A stretch of DNA of 64,000 nt from Candidatus Mycolicibacterium alkanivorans. GTDB taxonomy: Bacteria; Actinomycetota; Actinomycetes; Mycobacteriales; Mycobacteriaceae. This document shows positions 47,052 to 58,268 of this stretch, piece after piece (within the stretch, counting starts at the first letter, position 1; each line of letters opens with the position of its first letter). The stretch covers positions 1,736,001-1,800,000 of the forward strand of contig NZ_JAIVFL010000001.1 of NCBI RefSeq assembly GCF_022760805.1, written 5' to 3'. Made by a program: the position numbers and the translations under genes. The notes under the pieces are model-generated. The model was given only the letters and a program-made list of their open reading frames with translations. It searched no databases and was not told the origin of the DNA.

Positions 47052-48177
47052 ATGGCGACGCCGCAGACCCGAGTCGAGATGCTGGGCAATATCGGCCCGA
47101 ACTGGTTCGCGTCGGTGATGGGCACCGGCATCGTGTCCACCGCCGGGGCGACGCTTCCCGTGCACGTCCCCGGCCTACAGGCTTTCACCCAGGTGGTGTG
47201 GGTGATCGCGGCGGTCCTGCTGGCTGTGCTCATCGTCGTGGTGGGCGGCCACTGGTTACGGCACCCGACGGTGGCGCGCAGTCACGCCCGCAACCCGCAG
47301 ATGGCCCACTTCTACGGCGCCGCACCGATGGCCTTGCTGACCGTCGGGGCCGGCGCGGTTCTGGTCGGCCGCGACGTCATCGGGCAACGCCTGGCTGTCG
47401 ACCTGGACTGGGTGCTGTGGACCGCGGGCACAATCGGTGGCCTGTTCACCGCGGTCAGCATCCCGTATCTGATGTTCACCCAGCACACCGTGGAACCCGA
47501 CGCCGCGTTCGGCGGCTGGCTGATGCCGATCGTGCCGCCGATGGTGTCCGCGGCCACCGGCACACTGCTCATTCCGCACATGGCGCCCGGCAACGGGCGG
47601 GCCAGCATGTTCTACGGCTGCTACGCCATGTTCGGGCTGTCGCTGCTGGCCGCGCTCATCATCATCTCGATGATCTGGACCCGGCTCGTCCTCTACGGCA
47701 CCTCGGGCACCGCGCGGGTGCCGACGTTGTGGATCGTTCTCGGCCCGCTCGGCCAATCCATCACCGCCGCAGGGCTTCTCGCCATCAACGCACGACTGGC
47801 CGTCGCCCCTGACCTCGCCGACAACATGAACGCCCTAGCGGTGCTCTTCGGCGTGCCGGTGTGGGGTTTCGCGGTGCTGTGGATCGCACTGGCCACCGCC
47901 TTGACTGTGCGCACCATGCGCCGCGGCATGCCGTTTGCGCTGACCTGGTGGAGCCTGGACCTTCCCGGTCGGCACCTTCGTCACCGGCACCACCCAGCTG
48001 GCGGTGCACACCAACCTGCCCGCGTTCAGGGTCGCCGCGGTGATCGCCTACGTCGGCCTGCTGTGTACGTGGCTGCTCGTCGCGGTGCGCACCACCCGCG
48101 GCAGCATGCGCGGCAACCTGCTGCGGCCCCCGCCGAGCGCCGGGCCGGTACGGGCCCGCAAGGACCCCGTCGTCTAA
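47052..48177 (+). pseudogene. TDT-family (TehA/SLAC1-like) transporter with one frameshift
   Basis: ATG 47052 starts MATPQTRVEMLGNIGPNWFA then SVMGTGIVSTAGATL. About ten membrane helices follow, in the style of tellurite-resistance/dicarboxylate transporters. At about 47957 the frame changes: TWWSLD gives way to TFPVGTFVTGTTQLAVHTNL in another frame, which continues through IAYVGLLCTWLLVAVRTTRG to TAA 48177. One extra G in AGCCTGGACC explains it. Full length would be about 375 residues. It may be a recent mutation or a sequencing indel, because the rest is well preserved. Confidence 0.8.
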
Positions 48178-48237
48178 CCGCCTTGCGAGTGGGGCACGTC
48201 AAAACGTCGAACTCGATGATGTGCCAGAATCGCGGGC

Positions 48238-48410
48238 GTGCAGATTGGCATGACCCTGCCGGTGATGGAGCGGACCTCGACGCCGACGTCTTGAAGCGCT
48301 GGACCCGGATGGCCGACGTGGGCCCGTTCTCCTCGCTGTGTCGGGGTGAACGCATCGCATTCGCCAACCCCGACTCGCTGACGGCGCTCGGGGTGCTGTC
48401 GGCGGCTCTG
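48238..48410 (+). pseudogene. LLM-class F420-dependent oxidoreductase, N-terminal remnant
   Basis: GTG 48238 starts VQIGMTLPVME, then after a one-base shift continues DLDADVLKRWTRMADVGPFS, SLCRGERIAFANPDSLTALG and VLSA. This is the opening of a luciferase-like F420 enzyme of about 300 residues. It stops being recognisable near 48410, exactly where a convergent small gene ends. The rest is deleted. Confidence 0.75.
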
Positions 48411-48412
48411 TC

Positions 48413-48556
48413 TCAGCGACGGTTCCAAGGGGCCAACAGCACGCGCCAGATCTTGCGGAAGCTCTCCGGGAAGGACTCGTCTTCAGGCAGATACGGGGAG
48501 GGAGTTGCATCCGGTTCGGCGGGGGGCTCCTCGGGGGAGTCGGTGGGTTCAGGCAT
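48413..48556 (-). CDS. 47-residue proline/glutamate-rich protein
   Basis: ATG 48556 follows AGGAAGAG. The protein reads MPEPTDSPEEPPAEPDATPS, PYLPEDESFPESFRKIWRVL and LAPWNRR. An acidic, proline-rich start leads to a short amphipathic basic end. It lies 21 bp after the Gly-Pro-repeat gene on the same strand, so the two are probably co-transcribed. I do not recognise it. Confidence 0.55.
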   Translation of the reverse strand: MPEPTDSPEEPPAEPDATPSPYLPEDESFPESFRKIWRVLLAPWNRR

Positions 48557-48577
48557 GCCTGCTCTTCCTGTTCACCT

Positions 48578-48766
48578 CTAGCGCCGGCCGGGGCCGAACG
48601 GCCCGATCGGACCGGGGCCCACGGGTCCTGGACCAACCGGCCCGGGACCAACCGGACCTGGACCGATCGGCCCGGGCCCTACGGGGCCGACGTAGCAACA
48701 CGGATCGACGGAGACCGTCACGTCGTCGTAGTACTCGCACTGGTTGGTCTCCCAATTGAAGTACAT
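48578..48766 (-). CDS. Gly-Pro-repeat (collagen-like) probably exported protein, start uncertain
   Basis: From ATG 48766 the 62 residues read MYFNWETNQCEYYDDVTVSV then DPCCYVGPVGPGPIG, followed by GPV/GPI-GPG repeats to the end. The open frame continues upstream with AAGIGLLPAPSRADDGCGAG, which looks like the end of a signal peptide with cleavage after SRA, but no start codon is in frame above it. The gene may have lost its start, or the signal region is longer and altered. Cysteines before the repeat (QCEYY, DPCCY, DGCGAG) suggest disulfides outside the cell. Confidence 0.55.
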   Translation of the reverse strand: MYFNWETNQCEYYDDVTVSVDPCCYVGPVGPGPIGPGPVGPGPVGPGPVGPGPIGPFGPGRR

Positions 48767-48960
48767 GCCTGCGCCGCAGCCGTCGTCAGCCCGGCTGGGC
48801 GCCGGCAGGAGACCGATGCCAGCGGCAGGTCCGGGAACGCGGCGGGTTCGTGGTCGGCCGATCCCGGATCGAGCAGAACCAGATCGCCCGCCCGAATCAT
48901 GACCCGTCGACGTCGAGGTCCTCCCGGAGCGCAGCCCGCTCGGCGGTGCTGGTCAGATGG

Positions 48961-49033
48961 TGCCCCCGGCAGGATTCGAACCTGCGACCTTCTGCTCCGG
49001 AGGCAGACGCTCTATCCCCTGAGCTACGGGGGC
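48961..49033 (-). tRNA. argV: tRNA-Arg (anticodon CCG)
   Basis: The minus strand folds as a complete tRNA. GCCCCCG at the 5' end pairs with CGGGGGC at the 3' end, the D arm has GCTCAGGGGATAGAGC, the anticodon loop has CTCCGGA (CCG), and the T arm has CAGGTTCGAATCCTG. CCA is not encoded. It lies just upstream of argS, as in M. tuberculosis. Confidence 0.96.
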
Positions 49034-49146
49034 GCACGCAATTGCGCCGTTGGGCGTTGACAGCCTAACGCATCGAAGAGTCCGCCCGCGAAAGCCGGGG
49101 ATATGGATTCGGGCCCTGACCACGTCAGACCATAGGATGGACCCCC

Positions 49147-50799
49147 GTGACCCCCGCTGACCTCGCCGAGTTGCTCAAGAACACCGCCGCCGCGGTGCTG
49201 GCCGAGCATGACCTCGACCCCGCCGCCCTGCCCGCGACGGTGACGGTCGAGCGCCCGCGTAACCCCGAGCACGGCGATTACGCCACCAACCTGGCTCTTC
49301 AGCTGGGCAAGAAGGTCGGCACCGACCCCCGCGAACTGGCCGGTTGGCTGGCCGCGGCGCTCGCCGCAGCCGACGGCATCGCCTCGGCCGACGTCGCAGG
49401 CCCGGGATTCGTGAACCTGCGCATCGAGGCCTCCGCGCAGGGCGCCATCGTCCGCAACGTACTCGAGGCCGGCCTGAACTACGGCCACTCACGCGCGCTC
49501 GACGGCCAGAACATCAACCTCGAGTTCGTCTCGGCCAACCCCACAGGACCCATCCACATCGGCGGCACCCGGTGGGCCGCCGTCGGCGACGCGCTGGGCC
49601 GGCTGCTGTCCGCCCAGGGCGCCAAGGTGGTCCGCGAATACTACTTCAACGACCACGGCGCCCAGATCGACCGCTTCACCAACTCGCTGATCGCCGCGGC
49701 CAACGGCCAGCCCGCCCCCGCGGACGGCTACGCCGGGGCCTACATCAACGACATCGCCGACCAGATTCTGGCCAATGCGCCCGATGCGCTGAGTCTTACC
49801 GGCGAGGAGCAGCGCGAGACCTTCCGCTCCATCGGCGTGGACCTGATGTTCACCCACATCAAGCACTCTCTGCACGACTTCGGCACCGACTTCGACGTCT
49901 ACACCCACGAAGATTCGATGCACACCAGCGGGCGGGTGGACCAGGCCATCGCCAAGCTGCGCGAGGCCGGCTCGATCTACGACAAGGATGGCGCAACCTG
50001 GCTTCGCACAACCGAATTCGGTGACGACAAGGACCGCGTCGTCATCAAGAGCGACGGCCAGCCCGCCTACATCGCCGGTGACCTCGCCTACTACCTGGAT
50101 AAGCGTCAGCGCGGGTTCGACCTGTGCATCTACATGCTCGGCGCCGACCACCACGGCTACATCGCCCGGCTGAAGGCGGCCGCCGCCGCACTCGGTGACG
50201 ATCCCGACACCGTCGAGGTGCTCATCGGTCAGATGGTCAACCTGGTCCGCGACGGCCAGCCGGTGCGGATGAGCAAGCGGGCCGGTACCGTGATCACCCT
50301 CGACGACCTGGTCGAGGCCATCGGGGTAGACGCCGCGCGCTACGCCCTGATCCGCTCCTCGGTGGACACCCCGATCGACATCGACCTTCAGATGTGGTCC
50401 TCGGCGTCCAGCGAGAACCCGGTCTACTACGTGCAATACGCGCACGCCCGGCTCTCGGCACTGGCGCGCAACGCCGCCGAACTCGGACTCGCACCAGAGA
50501 CCGCGCACCTGGACCTGCTCACCCACGACAAAGAGGGCACGCTGATCCGCAACCTCGGTGAGTTTTCCCGGGTGCTCGAAGCGGCGGCCTCGCTTCGTGA
50601 ACCGCACCGGGTGTGCCGTTACCTGGAGGACCTGGCCGGCGACTACCACCGGTTCTACGACTCGTGCCGCGTGCTGCCCCAGGGTGACGAGGACCCCTCC
50701 GATCTGCACCGTGCCCGGCTCGCGCTGTGCGCGGCCACCCGCCAGGTGATCGCCAACGGGCTGGGCATTCTCGGTGTGTCCGCCCCGGAGCGCATGTGA
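49147..50799 (+). CDS. argS: Arginyl-tRNA synthetase
   Basis: This 550-residue class I enzyme charges tRNA-Arg. The N-terminal Add-1 domain is followed by the HIGH-type motif [14 protein letters not shown] near residue 128, then [11 protein letters not shown] after MSKR near 377 (KMSKS equivalent), and the DALR anticodon-binding domain at the end ([13 protein letters not shown] stretch). GTG 49147 has only a weak ribosome binding site. The lysA start overlaps its stop by 4 bp. Confidence 0.97.
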   Translation: MTPADLAELLKNTAAAVLAEHDLDPAALPATVTVERPRNPEHGDYATNLALQLGKKVGTDPRELAGWLAAALAAADGIASADVAGPGFVNLRIEASAQGAIVRNVLEAGLNYGHSRALDGQNINLEFVSANPTGPIHIGGTRWAAVGDALGRLLSAQGAKVVREYYFNDHGAQIDRFTNSLIAAANGQPAPADGYAGAYINDIADQILANAPDALSLTGEEQRETFRSIGVDLMFTHIKHSLHDFGTDFDVYTHEDSMHTSGRVDQAIAKLREAGSIYDKDGATWLRTTEFGDDKDRVVIKSDGQPAYIAGDLAYYLDKRQRGFDLCIYMLGADHHGYIARLKAAAAALGDDPDTVEVLIGQMVNLVRDGQPVRMSKRAGTVITLDDLVEAIGVDAARYALIRSSVDTPIDIDLQMWSSASSENPVYYVQYAHARLSALARNAAELGLAPETAHLDLLTHDKEGTLIRNLGEFSRVLEAAASLREPHRVCRYLEDLAGDYHRFYDSCRVLPQGDEDPSDLHRARLALCAATRQVIANGLGILGVSAPERM

Positions 50800-52214
50800 A
50801 CGCTCACCCGGCCGGCCCGCGGCACGCCGAGGAGATCCATCACGGCGGCAGCCCGCCGCGCCCGCAGACCGCTGCCGACGTGCTGGATCTTGCACCGAAG
50901 ATCTGGCCGCGCAACATCATTCGCCGCTCCGACGGTGAGGTGGAGATCGCCGGGGTGGCGGTGACCGACCTGGCCGCCCAGTACGGCACCCCGCTGTTCG
51001 TCATCGACGAGGACGACTTCCGCGGACGCTGCCGCGAGGTCGCCGCGGCATTCGGCGGTGGGCGCAACGTGCACTACGCCGCCAAGGCGTTCCTGTGCAG
51101 CGAGATCGCTCGCTGGGTCGACGAAGAGGGCTTGTCGCTGGACGTCGCCAGCGGCGGCGAGCTGGCAGTCGCCCTGAACGCTGGGTTCCCCGCCGAGCGA
51201 ATCGCGTTCCACGGCAACAACAAATCGGTCGACGAACTGACCGCGGCGGTCAAGGCCGGTGTGGGTCACGTGGTGCTGGACTCGATGACCGAGATCGAAC
51301 GGCTCGACACCATCGCCGGCGATGCCGGCGTGGTGCAGGACGTGCTGATCCGCATCACCGTCGGGGTCGAGGCGCACACCCACGAGTTCATCGCCACTGC
51401 CCACGAGGACCAGAAGTTCGGTCTGTCCCTGGCCAGCGGTGCGGCCATGGCCGCGGTGCGACGGGTCTTCGCCGCCGACCATCTGCGCCTGGTCGGGCTG
51501 CACAGCCATATCGGCTCGCAGATCTTCGACGTCGACGGTTTCGAACTGGCCGCCCACCGGGTGATCGGCCTGCTGCGCGATGTGGTTGCCGAGTTCGGTG
51601 TGGACAAGACCGCTCAGATCGCCACCGTCGACCTCGGCGGTGGCTTGGGTATTTCCTATGTGCCCCAGGATGATCCGCCGCCGGTGCAGGATCTCGCGGC
51701 CAAGCTCGGTGCCATTGTGGCCAACGAGTCCGCCGCCGTGGGCCTGCCCGCTCCGCGACTGGTGGTCGAACCCGGCCGTGCCATCGCCGGGCCCGGAACC
51801 GTGACGCTCTACGAGGTGGGCACCGTCAAAGACGTGGCGATCAGCGCGGGTGCCTCACGGCGTTACATCAGCGTCGACGGTGGGATGAGCGACAACATTC
51901 GCACCTCGCTGTACGGGGCGGAGTACGAGGTCCGGCTGGTGTCGCGGGGCAGTGACGCACCGCCGAGATTGGCCCGCATCGTCGGAAAGCACTGCGAGAG
52001 CGGCGACATCGTGGTCCGCGACGCCTGGGTGCCCGACGACGTAAGCCCCGGAGATCTGTTGGCCGTGGCCGCCACCGGCGCGTACTGCTATTCGATGTCG
52101 AGTCGGTACAACCTGATCGGCCGCCCCGCCGTGGTGGCCGTGCGCGACGGACGGGCCCGTCTGATCCTGCGCCGGGAGACCGTCGACGACCTGCTGAGTT
52201 TGGAAGTGAGGTAG
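50796..52214 (+). CDS. lysA: Diaminopimelate decarboxylase
   Basis: This 472-residue PLP enzyme converts meso-diaminopimelate to lysine. The PLP lysine is in [16 protein letters not shown] near residue 92, with [18 protein letters not shown] next. [13 protein letters not shown] and [12 protein letters not shown] bind PLP phosphate, and HCESGDIV supplies the conserved Cys in the active site. GTG 50796 overlaps the argS stop (GTGA). An extra ~25-residue N-terminus rich in His and Pro is normal for mycobacterial LysA. Confidence 0.97.
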   Translation: MNAHPAGPRHAEEIHHGGSPPRPQTAADVLDLAPKIWPRNIIRRSDGEVEIAGVAVTDLAAQYGTPLFVIDEDDFRGRCREVAAAFGGGRNVHYAAKAFLCSEIARWVDEEGLSLDVASGGELAVALNAGFPAERIAFHGNNKSVDELTAAVKAGVGHVVLDSMTEIERLDTIAGDAGVVQDVLIRITVGVEAHTHEFIATAHEDQKFGLSLASGAAMAAVRRVFAADHLRLVGLHSHIGSQIFDVDGFELAAHRVIGLLRDVVAEFGVDKTAQIATVDLGGGLGISYVPQDDPPPVQDLAAKLGAIVANESAAVGLPAPRLVVEPGRAIAGPGTVTLYEVGTVKDVAISAGASRRYISVDGGMSDNIRTSLYGAEYEVRLVSRGSDAPPRLARIVGKHCESGDIVVRDAWVPDDVSPGDLLAVAATGAYCYSMSSRYNLIGRPAVVAVRDGRARLILRRETVDDLLSLEVR

Positions 52215-52217
52215 CCA

Positions 52218-53543
52218 ATGAGTACACCCGAGAAGCCGATCGGCATAGCGGTATTGGGACTGGGCAACGTCGGTAGCGAGGTTGTCCGCATCATCGAGGA
52301 CAGCGCGGCCGACCTGGCGGCGCGCATCGGCGCGCCGCTCGAGCTGCGCGGCGTGGCGGTGCGCCGCGTCTCCGACGACCGGGGCGTGCCGGTCGCCATG
52401 CTCACCGACAACGTCGAAGAGCTGGTGTCCCGTGAGGACGTCGACATCGTCGTCGAGCTGATGGGGCCCGTCGAGCCGGCCCGCAAGGCGATCCTGACCG
52501 CCTTGGAGCGCGGCAAGTCGGTGGTGACCGCCAACAAGGCACTGCTGTCCCAGTCCACCGGCGAACTGGCGCAGGCTGCCGAACGCGCGCACGTCGACCT
52601 CTACTTCGAAGCGGCCGTCGCCGGTGCGATCCCGGTGATCCGTCCGCTCACCCAGTCACTGGCCGGCGACTCCGTGCTGCGCGTGGCCGGCATCGTCAAC
52701 GGCACCACCAACTACATCCTGTCCGAGATGGCTTCGACCGGCGCCGATTACGACTCGGCCCTGGCCGACGCCAGCGCGCTGGGCTACGCCGAGGCCGACC
52801 CCACCGCCGACGTCGAGGGCTACGACGCCGCCGCCAAGGCGGCCATTCTGGCTTCGATCGCCTTCCATACTCCCGTCACGGCCGACGACGTCTACCGCGA
52901 GGGCATCACCAAGGTCACCCCGGCCGACTTCGAGGCCGCCAAGGCGCTGGGCTGCACCATCAAGCTGCTGTCGATCTGCGAACGAATCACCACACCCGAT
53001 GGCGTGCAACGGGTTTCAGCCCGCGTATATCCCGCGCTGGTCCCGTTGACCCACCCGCTGGCGACGGTCAACGGTGCGTTCAACGCCGTGGTGGTCGAAG
53101 CCGAGGCAGCCGGGCGGCTGATGTTCTACGGCCAGGGCGCGGGCGGTGCGCCGACCGCCTCTTCGGTGATGGGTGACGTGGTGATGGCCGCGCGCAACCG
53201 TGTGCAGGGCGGCCGCGGCCCGCGCGAGTCGAAGTACGCCCAGCTGCCGATCGCTCCGATGGGGGTGATCCCGACCCGGTACTACGTGAGCATGACCGTC
53301 AAGGACCAGCCCGGTGTGTTGGCCTCTGTGGCAGCGGAATTCGGCAAGCGGGAAGTCAGCATCGCCGAGGTGCGCCAGGAGGGCATCGTCGACGAAGGCG
53401 GGCAGCTCTGCGGTGCCCGCATCGTCGTGGTGACCCACCGGGCCACCGACGCCGCGCTGTCGGAGACCGTCGCCGCGCTGTCCGGGCTCGATGTCGTGCA
53501 GAGTGTCAACAGCGTGCTGCGTTTGGAGGGAACCAGCGAATGA
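52218..53543 (+). CDS. hom: Homoserine dehydrogenase
   Basis: This 441-residue enzyme reduces aspartate semialdehyde to homoserine, the common precursor of threonine and methionine. NAD(P) motif [13 protein letters not shown] lies near residue 12, VTANKALLS and [13 protein letters not shown] follow, and KGxxxK-type catalytic residues lie in [19 protein letters not shown]. The C-terminal ACT domain ([20 protein letters not shown]) is the site of threonine feedback in actinobacteria. ATG 52218 starts 3 bp after lysA. Confidence 0.96.
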   Translation: MSTPEKPIGIAVLGLGNVGSEVVRIIEDSAADLAARIGAPLELRGVAVRRVSDDRGVPVAMLTDNVEELVSREDVDIVVELMGPVEPARKAILTALERGKSVVTANKALLSQSTGELAQAAERAHVDLYFEAAVAGAIPVIRPLTQSLAGDSVLRVAGIVNGTTNYILSEMASTGADYDSALADASALGYAEADPTADVEGYDAAAKAAILASIAFHTPVTADDVYREGITKVTPADFEAAKALGCTIKLLSICERITTPDGVQRVSARVYPALVPLTHPLATVNGAFNAVVVEAEAAGRLMFYGQGAGGAPTASSVMGDVVMAARNRVQGGRGPRESKYAQLPIAPMGVIPTRYYVSMTVKDQPGVLASVAAEFGKREVSIAEVRQEGIVDEGGQLCGARIVVVTHRATDAALSETVAALSGLDVVQSVNSVLRLEGTSE

Positions 53544-54616
53544 ACACAACCAAGGTCCACACCCCCTGGCCGGGCCTGATCGTGGCCTACCGTGACCGGC
53601 TGCCGGTCGCGGCGGATTGGACACCGGTCACCCTGCTCGAGGGCGGCACCCCGCTGGTGTACGCCCCGCGGCTGTCGGAAAAGACCGGCTGCACAGTGCA
53701 TTTGAAGGTCGAGGGCCTCAACCCGACGGGCTCCTTCAAGGACCGCGGCATGACGATGGCCGTGACCGACGCCGTCGCCCGCGGGCAGAAGGCCGTGTTG
53801 TGCGCCTCGACCGGCAACACCTCGGCGTCGGCGGCCGCCTACGCCGCGCGCGCCGGAATCACCTGTGCGGTGCTGATTCCGCAGGGCAAGATCGCGATGG
53901 GCAAGCTCGCCCAGGCGGTCATGCACGGCGCCAGGATCATCCAGGTCGACGGGAACTTCGACGACTGCCTGGAACTGGCCCGCAAGCTCACCGCCGACTA
54001 CCCGACGATCTCGCTGGTCAACAGCGTCAACCCGGTGCGCATCGAGGGCCAGAAGACCGCGGCGTTCGAGATTGTCGACGCCCTGGGCACCGCCCCCGAC
54101 ATCCACGCGCTGCCGGTCGGCAACGCCGGCAACATCACCGCCTACTGGCGCGGGTACACCGAGTACCACCGCGACGGGATCAGCGACAAGCTGCCGCGCA
54201 TGCTCGGCACCCAGGCCGCCGGCGCGGCGCCACTGGTCTCCGGTAAGCCGGTCAGCCACCCCGAGACCATCGCCACCGCGATCCGGATCGGTTCGCCGGC
54301 TTCCTGGGACGGAGCCGTCAACGCCCAGCAGGAGTCCGGCGGGCGCTTCCTGGCCGCCACCGACGACGAGATCTTGGCCGCCTACCACCTGGTGGCGCAG
54401 GCCGAGGGCGTGTTCGTTGAGCCGGCCTCGGCGGCCAGCATCGCCGGCCTGCTCAAGTCGGTCGAGGACGGTTGGGTCACGCCGGGGTCCACGGTGGTGT
54501 GCACCGTCACCGGGAACGGCCTGAAGGACCCCGACACCGCCCTGCGCGGCATGCCGACTGTCACGCCCGTGCCGGTCGACCCCTCGGCCGTCGTCGCCGA
54601 ACTCGGCCTGGGCTGA
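53540..54616 (+). CDS. thrC: Threonine synthase
   Basis: This 358-residue fold-type II PLP enzyme makes threonine from O-phosphohomoserine. The PLP lysine is in [15 protein letters not shown] near residue 65, and the phosphate-binding loop is [16 protein letters not shown]. The short form without a long N-terminus is usual in actinobacteria. ATG 53540 overlaps the hom stop (ATGA). Confidence 0.96.
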   Translation: MNTTKVHTPWPGLIVAYRDRLPVAADWTPVTLLEGGTPLVYAPRLSEKTGCTVHLKVEGLNPTGSFKDRGMTMAVTDAVARGQKAVLCASTGNTSASAAAYAARAGITCAVLIPQGKIAMGKLAQAVMHGARIIQVDGNFDDCLELARKLTADYPTISLVNSVNPVRIEGQKTAAFEIVDALGTAPDIHALPVGNAGNITAYWRGYTEYHRDGISDKLPRMLGTQAAGAAPLVSGKPVSHPETIATAIRIGSPASWDGAVNAQQESGGRFLAATDDEILAAYHLVAQAEGVFVEPASAASIAGLLKSVEDGWVTPGSTVVCTVTGNGLKDPDTALRGMPTVTPVPVDPSAVVAELGLG

Positions 54617-55570
<954 letters not shown>

Positions 55571-55597
55571 GTTGGCCACACGCAGGTTCCAGGTTGC

Positions 55598-55627
55598 TTG
55601 CTTTCCGGCGCAAAAGGGGGCTATCCT
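55598..55627 (+). promoter_or_regulatory. Candidate rho promoter with a long leader
   Basis: TTGCTT (55598-55603) and TATCCT (55622-55627) are 18 bp apart. Transcription would start near 55634, giving a leader of about 210 nt before rho. Long leaders are common for rho, which controls its own termination; no leader peptide is clear here. Confidence 0.4.
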
Positions 55628-55846
55628 CGGTGCCGTCCAGGCAATCGCAGCGTCTGCACCTGCGCCGAGACTAGGACGACCACCAATTCTTCTCGTGTTC
55701 CCCCGTGGACTGACGGTTCGCCAGGTAGCCGCGAATCCCGGCCGTCGCCGTTGATGCACAGATGACGGTGAGACTTCGCATTCAGCGAATCGCCTGAATG
55801 CCATAACCCCTCGCGTGATGGATCGACGAGGGAAGAAAGGAAATCC

Positions 55847-57697
55847 GTGACTGATACGGACCTCATCACGGCTGGAGGCAGCGCAACTCAACCGGATGCG
55901 CCCGCCGTGACCGCTCAAACCCCGCCGGCCCCCGAAGCTCAGCCAGCTGAGTCCCGCGGCGCCGCCGAGGGTGCGGACGCTGGCTCGACCGTGGCGACTG
56001 GGTCTCTGTCGACGATGGTGCTGCCCGAGCTGCGGGCCCTGGCCAGCAAAGTTGGTGTCAAGGGCACTTCCGGGATGCGCAAGAGCGAGCTCATCGCCGC
56101 CATCCGGGAAAGCCAGAACGGTGGCAACACTGGCCCCCGCAATGGCGGGCCCGCCGCCGAGGCGGCCAGCCAGCCGGCAGCCGAGGCGGCCAGCCAGCCC
56201 GCCGCCGAGACCCGCGTCGAGACCGAGACCAACGGCGCCGAGCCGCCGCGCCGTGAGCGCCGTGCCGCCAACCGCGACGCCGGAGCCCCCGCCGAAGGTG
56301 TTGATCAGCAGAAGGCCGCCCGCGGCGGCGCAGACGGGTCGCAGAACAAGTCCGAGAACCGCCAGCCGGCCCGCGAGTCCAACGACCAGGCTGGTGACAG
56401 GCAGGGCGGCGGCCAGCAGAACCGGGAAGACGACGACGGCGAGCGTGGCCAAGGCCGGCGCGGCCGGCGTTTCCGCGACCGCAGGCGCCGCGGCGAGCGG
56501 ACCGGCGGCGAGGGCGGCGGAGGCAATGAATCCGAGCCGCGCGAGGACGACGTCGTCCAGCCGGTGGCTGGCATCCTCGACGTCCTCGACAACTACGCGT
56601 TCGTGCGGACCTCCGGCTACCTGGCCGGCCCGAACGACGTGTACGTGTCGATGAACATGGTTCGCAAGAACGGCCTGCGCCGCGGCGACGCGGTGACCGG
56701 TGCGGTTCGCGTGCCCAAGGACGGCGAGCAGAACAACCAGCGGCAGAAGTTCAACCCGTTGGTGCGCCTCGACAGCGTCAACGGCGGGCCGGTCGAGGCG
56801 GCCAAGAACCGCCCCGAGTTCGGCAAGCTGACGCCGCTGTACCCGAACCAGCGCCTGCGCCTGGAGACCACGCCCGAGAAGCTCACGACCCGGGTCATCG
56901 ACCTGATCATGCCGATCGGCAAGGGCCAGCGCGCCCTGATCGTGTCCCCGCCGAAGGCCGGCAAGACCACGATCATGCAGGACATCGCCAACGCGATCAC
57001 CAAGAACAACCCCGAGTGCCACCTGATGGTCGTGCTCGTCGACGAACGGCCCGAAGAGGTCACCGACATGCAGCGCTCGGTCAAGGGTGAGGTCATCGCC
57101 TCGACCTTCGACCGGCCGCCGTCAGACCACACCCAGGCCGCCGAGCTCGCCATCGAGCGGGCAAAGCGGCTGGTGGAGCAGGGCAAGGACGTCGTCGTGC
57201 TGCTCGACTCGATCACCCGCCTGGGCCGCGCCTACAACAACGCCTCCCCGGCGTCCGGGCGCATCCTGTCCGGTGGTGTGGACTCCACCGCGCTCTACCC
57301 GCCCAAGCGGTTCCTCGGCGCGGCGCGCAACATCGAGCACGGCGGCTCGCTGACCATCATCGCCACCGCTATGGTGGAAACCGGGTCGACCGGTGACACG
57401 GTGATCTTCGAGGAGTTCAAGGGCACCGGCAACGCCGAGCTCAAGCTCGACCGCAAGATCGCCGAGCGCCGGGTGTTCCCGGCCGTCGACGTCAACCCGT
57501 CGGGCACCCGCAAGGACGAGTTGCTGCTGTCGGCCGACGAGTTCGCGGTCGTGCACAAGCTGCGCCGCGTGCTGTCCGGCCTGGACAGCCACCAGGCCAT
57601 CGACTTGCTGATGAGCCAGCTGCGCAAGACCAAGAACAACTACGAGTTCCTGGTCCAGGTCTCCAAGACCGCGCCGGGCATGGCCGACGTCGACTAA
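55847..57697 (+). CDS. rho: Transcription termination factor Rho
   Basis: This 616-residue hexameric RNA helicase ends transcription. A SAP-like N-terminal part ([20 protein letters not shown]) is followed by a ~170-residue low-complexity insertion rich in Arg, Gly, Asn, Glu and Gln, typical of high-GC actinobacteria. The cold-shock-type RNA-binding domain ([19 protein letters not shown]) comes next, then the ATPase: [17 protein letters not shown] (Walker A, near 370), [29 protein letters not shown] (Walker B) and the secondary RNA-site loop ([16 protein letters not shown]). GTG 55847 follows AAAGGA. Confidence 0.97.
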   Translation: MTDTDLITAGGSATQPDAPAVTAQTPPAPEAQPAESRGAAEGADAGSTVATGSLSTMVLPELRALASKVGVKGTSGMRKSELIAAIRESQNGGNTGPRNGGPAAEAASQPAAEAASQPAAETRVETETNGAEPPRRERRAANRDAGAPAEGVDQQKAARGGADGSQNKSENRQPARESNDQAGDRQGGGQQNREDDDGERGQGRRGRRFRDRRRRGERTGGEGGGGNESEPREDDVVQPVAGILDVLDNYAFVRTSGYLAGPNDVYVSMNMVRKNGLRRGDAVTGAVRVPKDGEQNNQRQKFNPLVRLDSVNGGPVEAAKNRPEFGKLTPLYPNQRLRLETTPEKLTTRVIDLIMPIGKGQRALIVSPPKAGKTTIMQDIANAITKNNPECHLMVVLVDERPEEVTDMQRSVKGEVIASTFDRPPSDHTQAAELAIERAKRLVEQGKDVVVLLDSITRLGRAYNNASPASGRILSGGVDSTALYPPKRFLGAARNIEHGGSLTIIATAMVETGSTGDTVIFEEFKGTGNAELKLDRKIAERRVFPAVDVNPSGTRKDELLLSADEFAVVHKLRRVLSGLDSHQAIDLLMSQLRKTKNNYEFLVQVSKTAPGMADVD

Positions 57698-57768
57698 CTC
57701 ACGATTTCGGCGCGGTTGTCGTCGCTCAGCGGTGATATTCGCGCCCAAATCGGCCGGGGGAGGCCTGC

Positions 57769-58206
57769 TTACCCGAGCGGGTCGGTGATCGCGCGCAGCT
57801 CCACCAAGGCTGCCCGCAACTCGCGATAGCGCTTGGCGCCCAGACGTTTCCGCCACTGCCGCTCCACCTCGGCGACCTCCGCCGCCACGGCACGGCACAC
57901 CTTCTGCCCATTGGCGGTCAGCACGACGAGGCGGGCCCGCGCGTCGGCGGGATCTGCGACGCGACGGACATAGCCGGACTTCTCGAGTTGGTCGACCAGC
58001 GCCCCGGCGGTCTGCTTGGTCACCACGGCCCGCTCGGCCAGCTCGGTGATGCGAATTCCGTTGGGATCCAGGCGCTGTAGCAGCCGCGACTGCGCGAGCG
58101 TGATGTCTGCGGCTCCGCTGGCCCCCAGTATCGCCTTCACCTGTGCCTCGGCGGCGCGATGGGCGATGAACATCAGGGTGGGGGTGCTGGGCGCGTCGTC
58201 GGCCAT
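57769..58206 (-). CDS. MarR-family transcriptional regulator
   Basis: This 145-residue winged-helix protein has the MarR core QSRLLQRLDPNGIRITELAE, RAVVTKQTAGALVDQLEKSG and the wing YVRRVADPADARARLVVLTA, flanked by dimerisation helices. It diverges from the neighbouring mycothiol-type enzyme gene; the 62-bp gap holds a perfect palindrome. It probably represses both genes and is released by a small ligand (inference). Confidence 0.9.
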   Translation of the reverse strand: MADDAPSTPTLMFIAHRAAEAQVKAILGASGAADITLAQSRLLQRLDPNGIRITELAERAVVTKQTAGALVDQLEKSGYVRRVADPADARARLVVLTANGQKVCRAVAAEVAEVERQWRKRLGAKRYRELRAALVELRAITDPLG

Positions 58207-58228
58207 CCGTTGACTTTAGTCCGAGAAC

Positions 58229-58246
58229 CTGACTATTTTTAGTCAG
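58229..58246. promoter_or_regulatory. Palindromic operator between the MarR gene and its neighbour
   Basis: CTGACTATTTTTAGTCAG is a perfect 7-bp inverted repeat around TTTT, the kind of site MarR dimers bind. Related half-sites TTGACTTTAGTC (58210-58221) and AGTCAGACTTCCTGAC (58241-58256) flank it, so several dimers may bind. Confidence 0.75.
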
Positions 58247-58268
58247 ACTTCCTGACCAAAGGACTGCG

